This document shows, piece by piece, positions 3,674 through 5,826 of a DNA stretch of 5,826 nucleotides. Origin of the DNA: Solirubrobacteraceae bacterium (lineage in GTDB: Bacteria > Actinomycetota > Thermoleophilia > Solirubrobacterales > Solirubrobacteraceae); contig JAICUS010000398.1 of NCBI GenBank assembly GCA_025935735.1, positions 1 to 5,826 of the forward strand, read 5' to 3'. A program made the position numbers and the translations under genes. The notes beneath the pieces are model-generated. The model saw only the letters and a list, made by a program, of their open reading frames with translations, made no database searches and was not told the DNA's origin. Each line of letters begins with the position of its first letter. Position 1 is the first letter of the stretch.

Positions 3674-5826
3674 CTACCCGGCGGACGCGAACGAGTGGGT
3701 GTGGATGACCGGCTCGCCGGCGGCGTCGGACGCGTCGAGGTCGACGGTGGCGAGGATCGCCCAGTCGTGATTGCCGGCGGGGTCGTTGACGATCTGGCGC
3801 ACGGTCCACGCACGGTCCGCGCGCTGGATCATCAGCAGCTCCGGCGAGCGCGCGGCCGGGCTGTCGTCGAGCGACTCGTGCTCGTCGAAGTACTCGCCCA
3901 GGGCCGTCTCCCAGTCGGCCGCGCTCATCCCCGTGCGGTCGGGCTCGAGCGCGCCCAGGTCGGCGAAGCGGTCGCGCGCCGCGAGCCGGACGCGCTGGAA
4001 CATCGCGTTGCGGACCATCACGAAGAACGCGCGCTCGTTCGCGGTGATCGGGCGCGGCGGCGCGACCGGTTCGCCGGCGGCGACGGCCGCCGCGGCGCGG
4101 GCCACGGAATCGGGATCGGTCAGCGCCTCCCACTCGTCGAGCAGGCTCGAGTCGATCTGGCGGACGGTCTCGCCCAGCCACTCGATGATGTCGTCGAGCT
4201 CATCGGTGCGCACGGCCTCCGGGACGGTCTGGCGCAGCGCCCGGTAGGTGTCGCTCAGGTAGCGCAACAGCAGCCCCTCCGAGCGCGCGACGCCGTACCC
4301 GGCGACGAACTCCCCGAAGGTCCGCCCCGACTCGTACATATCACGCACGACCGCCTTCGGGGAAAGGTCTGACGCGAGCACCCACGGGTGCGTCTCGCGG
4401 TAGAGCGCGAGCGCCTGCTCGAGCCCCTCGGCCAGCGGCTTCGGGTAGGTGACCTCCTCCAGCAGCGCCATCCGCTCCTCGTACTCGATGCCCTCGGCCT
4501 TCATGGCGGCCACGGCCTCCTCGCGCGCCTTGTTCGACTGCGCCATGAGGATCGGGAACGGGTCGTCGAGGATGGCTTCCACCACCGACAGCACGTCGAG
4601 CGCGTAGGTCTCGGACTCCGGATCGAGCAGCTCGAAGGCGCCCAGCGCGAACCGGGCCAGCGGCTGGTTGAGCGCGAAGTCGTCCTGCAGCTCGGGCGCG
4701 AGCTGGAGCGTGCGGCCGTGCTCGTCGGGCGCCGCCAGGCGCTGGAGCACGCCGGCGGTCAGCAGCTCCTCGGTGAGCGAGCGGGCCTGCTCGGCCAGCC
4801 GGGTGCGGCCGCGCTCGTCCTCGTGGTTGTCCTCGAGCAGCGCGCGCATGACCTCGTCCGGGTCCGCCCGCTGGTTGACGAGGTTGAGGATGATCGCGTG
4901 ATTGACGCGCATCCGCGACACGAGCGCCTCGGGCACCGCGTTGCGCAGCCGCTCGAAGGTCTCCTCGGTCCAGCCGACGACGCCCTCGGGCGCCCTGACC
5001 TTCTGCACGCGCTTGCGCTTGGCCGGGTCGTCGCCCGCCTTGGCCAGCCGGCGCGCGTTCTCGATCGTGTGCTCCGGTGCCTGCACGACGACGTAGCCGG
5101 CGTCGTCGAACCCGGCGCGCCCGGCGCGGCCGGCGATCTGGTGGAACTCGCGCGCCTTCAGCAGCCGCTGGTTGGTGCCGTCGAACTTCGCCAGGCCGGT
5201 GAAGACGACGGTGCGGATCGGCACGTTGATGCCGACGCCGAGCGTGTCGGTCCCGCAGATCACCTTCAGCAGCCCGGTCTGCGCGAGCTGCTCCACCAGC
5301 CGGCGGTAGCGCGGCAGCATCCCCGCGTGGTGCACGCCGATCCCCGCGCGGACGAGCTTGGAGAGCGTCCTGCCGAACCCGGCGGTGAACCGGAACGCGC
5401 CGATCGCCTCGGCGATGGCGTCCCGCTCCTCGCGCGTACAGAGCTTGGCCGACAGCAGCGACTGCGCGCGCTCCAGCGCCGAGGCCTGCGTGAAGTGCAC
5501 GACGTAGATCGGCGCGCGCCGGGCCTGCACGAGCTCCTCGAGCAGCTCGTGCAGCGGCGCCAGCGACCACGAGAAGTGCAGCGGCACCGGCCGCGTGGCG
5601 TCGTCCACCAGCGCGGTCTCGCGGCCGGTGCGGCGCGTCAGGTCCTCGCGCAGCGCGCGCACGTCGCCCAGCGTCGCCGACATCAGCAGGAACTGCGCCC
5701 GCGGCAGGGTCAGGATCGGCACCTGCCACGCCCAGCCGCGCTGCGGCTCGGCGTAGAAGTGGAACTCGTCCATCACGACCTGGCCGATGTCGGCGTCGCG
5801 CCCCTCGCGCAGCGCGATGTTGGCCA
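3674..5826 (-). CDS. Ski2-like DExH-box RNA helicase with DUF3516-like C-terminal region, N-terminus outside window
   Basis: The frame enters from the right edge and ends at TAG (3676-3674), giving 716 residues. Visible sequence starts ANIALREGRDADIGQVVMDE, so the Q-motif and Walker A (motif I) lie outside. Motif II is DEFH (5759-5770), motif III is SAT (5672-5680), a motif IV-like YVVHFTQ follows, then VHHAGMLPRYRRLVE typical of Ski2/HelY-like helicases. Motif V is GTDTLGVGINVP (5219-5254) and motif VI is QIAGRAGRAG with its two arginines (5111-5140). All visible ATPase/helicase residues are intact. The remaining roughly 450 residues, including DPFPILMAQSNKAREE, GIEYEERMALLEEVTYPKPL and the end WTVRQIVNDPAGNHDWAI, match my recollection of the DUF3516 region that follows the helicase core in actinobacterial proteins. 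The role is ATP-driven unwinding or remodelling of RNA in the cytosol, likely in RNA processing or decay; the precise target is unknown. A small basic ORF follows nine bases downstream. Confidence 0.93.
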   Translation of the reverse strand, partial: ANIALREGRDADIGQVVMDEFHFYAEPQRGWAWQVPILTLPRAQFLLMSATLGDVRALREDLTRRTGRETALVDDATRPVPLHFSWSLAPLHELLEELVQARRAPIYVVHFTQASALERAQSLLSAKLCTREERDAIAEAIGAFRFTAGFGRTLSKLVRAGIGVHHAGMLPRYRRLVEQLAQTGLLKVICGTDTLGVGINVPIRTVVFTGLAKFDGTNQRLLKAREFHQIAGRAGRAGFDDAGYVVVQAPEHTIENARRLAKAGDDPAKRKRVQKVRAPEGVVGWTEETFERLRNAVPEALVSRMRVNHAIILNLVNQRADPDEVMRALLEDNHEDERGRTRLAEQARSLTEELLTAGVLQRLAAPDEHGRTLQLAPELQDDFALNQPLARFALGAFELLDPESETYALDVLSVVEAILDDPFPILMAQSNKAREEAVAAMKAEGIEYEERMALLEEVTYPKPLAEGLEQALALYRETHPWVLASDLSPKAVVRDMYESGRTFGEFVAGYGVARSEGLLLRYLSDTYRALRQTVPEAVRTDELDDIIEWLGETVRQIDSSLLDEWEALTDPDSVARAAAAVAAGEPVAPPRPITANERAFFVMVRNAMFQRVRLAARDRFADLGALEPDRTGMSAADWETALGEYFDEHESLDDSPAARSPELLMIQRADRAWTVRQIVNDPAGNHDWAILATVDLDASDAAGEPVIHTHSFASAG

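Noticed and set aside
4341..5729. Alternative 462-codon minus-strand frame across the helicase
   Set aside because: It is an Ala/Arg/Gly-rich frame shadow of the helicase, whose own frame carries all the SF2 motifs.

Overview
The window is very GC-rich, with strong G/C preference at third codon positions. It reads as a chromosomal segment of a high-GC actinobacterium. The best guess is Thermoleophilia (Solirubrobacterales-like), because an Actinobacteria-type DExH helicase with a DUF3516-like C-terminal region sits beside a secreted propeller/Fn3 protein with an Arg-rich Ig-like tail. This placement is inferred from protein style, not from a marker gene.

Layout. (1) Positions 1-661, minus strand: the N-terminal 220 residues of a zinc-free medium-chain (quinone-reductase-like) NAD(P)H oxidoreductase, cut by the left edge. 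(2) Positions 662-1017: a divergent intergenic region with a good ribosome binding site for the oxidoreductase, a short ORF or gene remnant whose stop overlaps the oxidoreductase start (ATGA), a 12-bp palindrome, and a small hairpin just before the next gene. No convincing promoter was found. (3) Positions 1018-3282, plus strand: a 754-residue secreted protein with signal peptide, seven-bladed beta-propeller carrying five Cys pairs, two Fn3-like domains, a Thr-Pro linker and a very basic Ig-like C-terminal domain. (4) Positions 3357-3470, plus strand: a 37-residue cationic Gly/Leu peptide built from heptad repeats, not an annotated family as far as I can tell. (5) Positions 3486-3664, minus strand: a small, extremely basic protein gene that appears frameshifted. 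(6) Positions 3674-5826, minus strand: the C-terminal 716 residues of a Ski2-like DExH-box RNA helicase with a DUF3516-like C-terminal region, cut by the right edge.

How the genes relate. The helicase and the small basic ORF are nine bases apart on the same strand and probably co-transcribed, so the basic protein may be an RNA-related partner. The propeller protein and the small peptide run in the same direction and converge on the helicase pair. The oxidoreductase is divergent and appears functionally unrelated. Most of the window is ordinary. The points worth a second look are the heptad-repeat peptide, the frameshifted basic gene next to the helicase, and the regular Cys pairs in the propeller. 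I see no RNA genes, CRISPR array, insertion sequence or attachment site.
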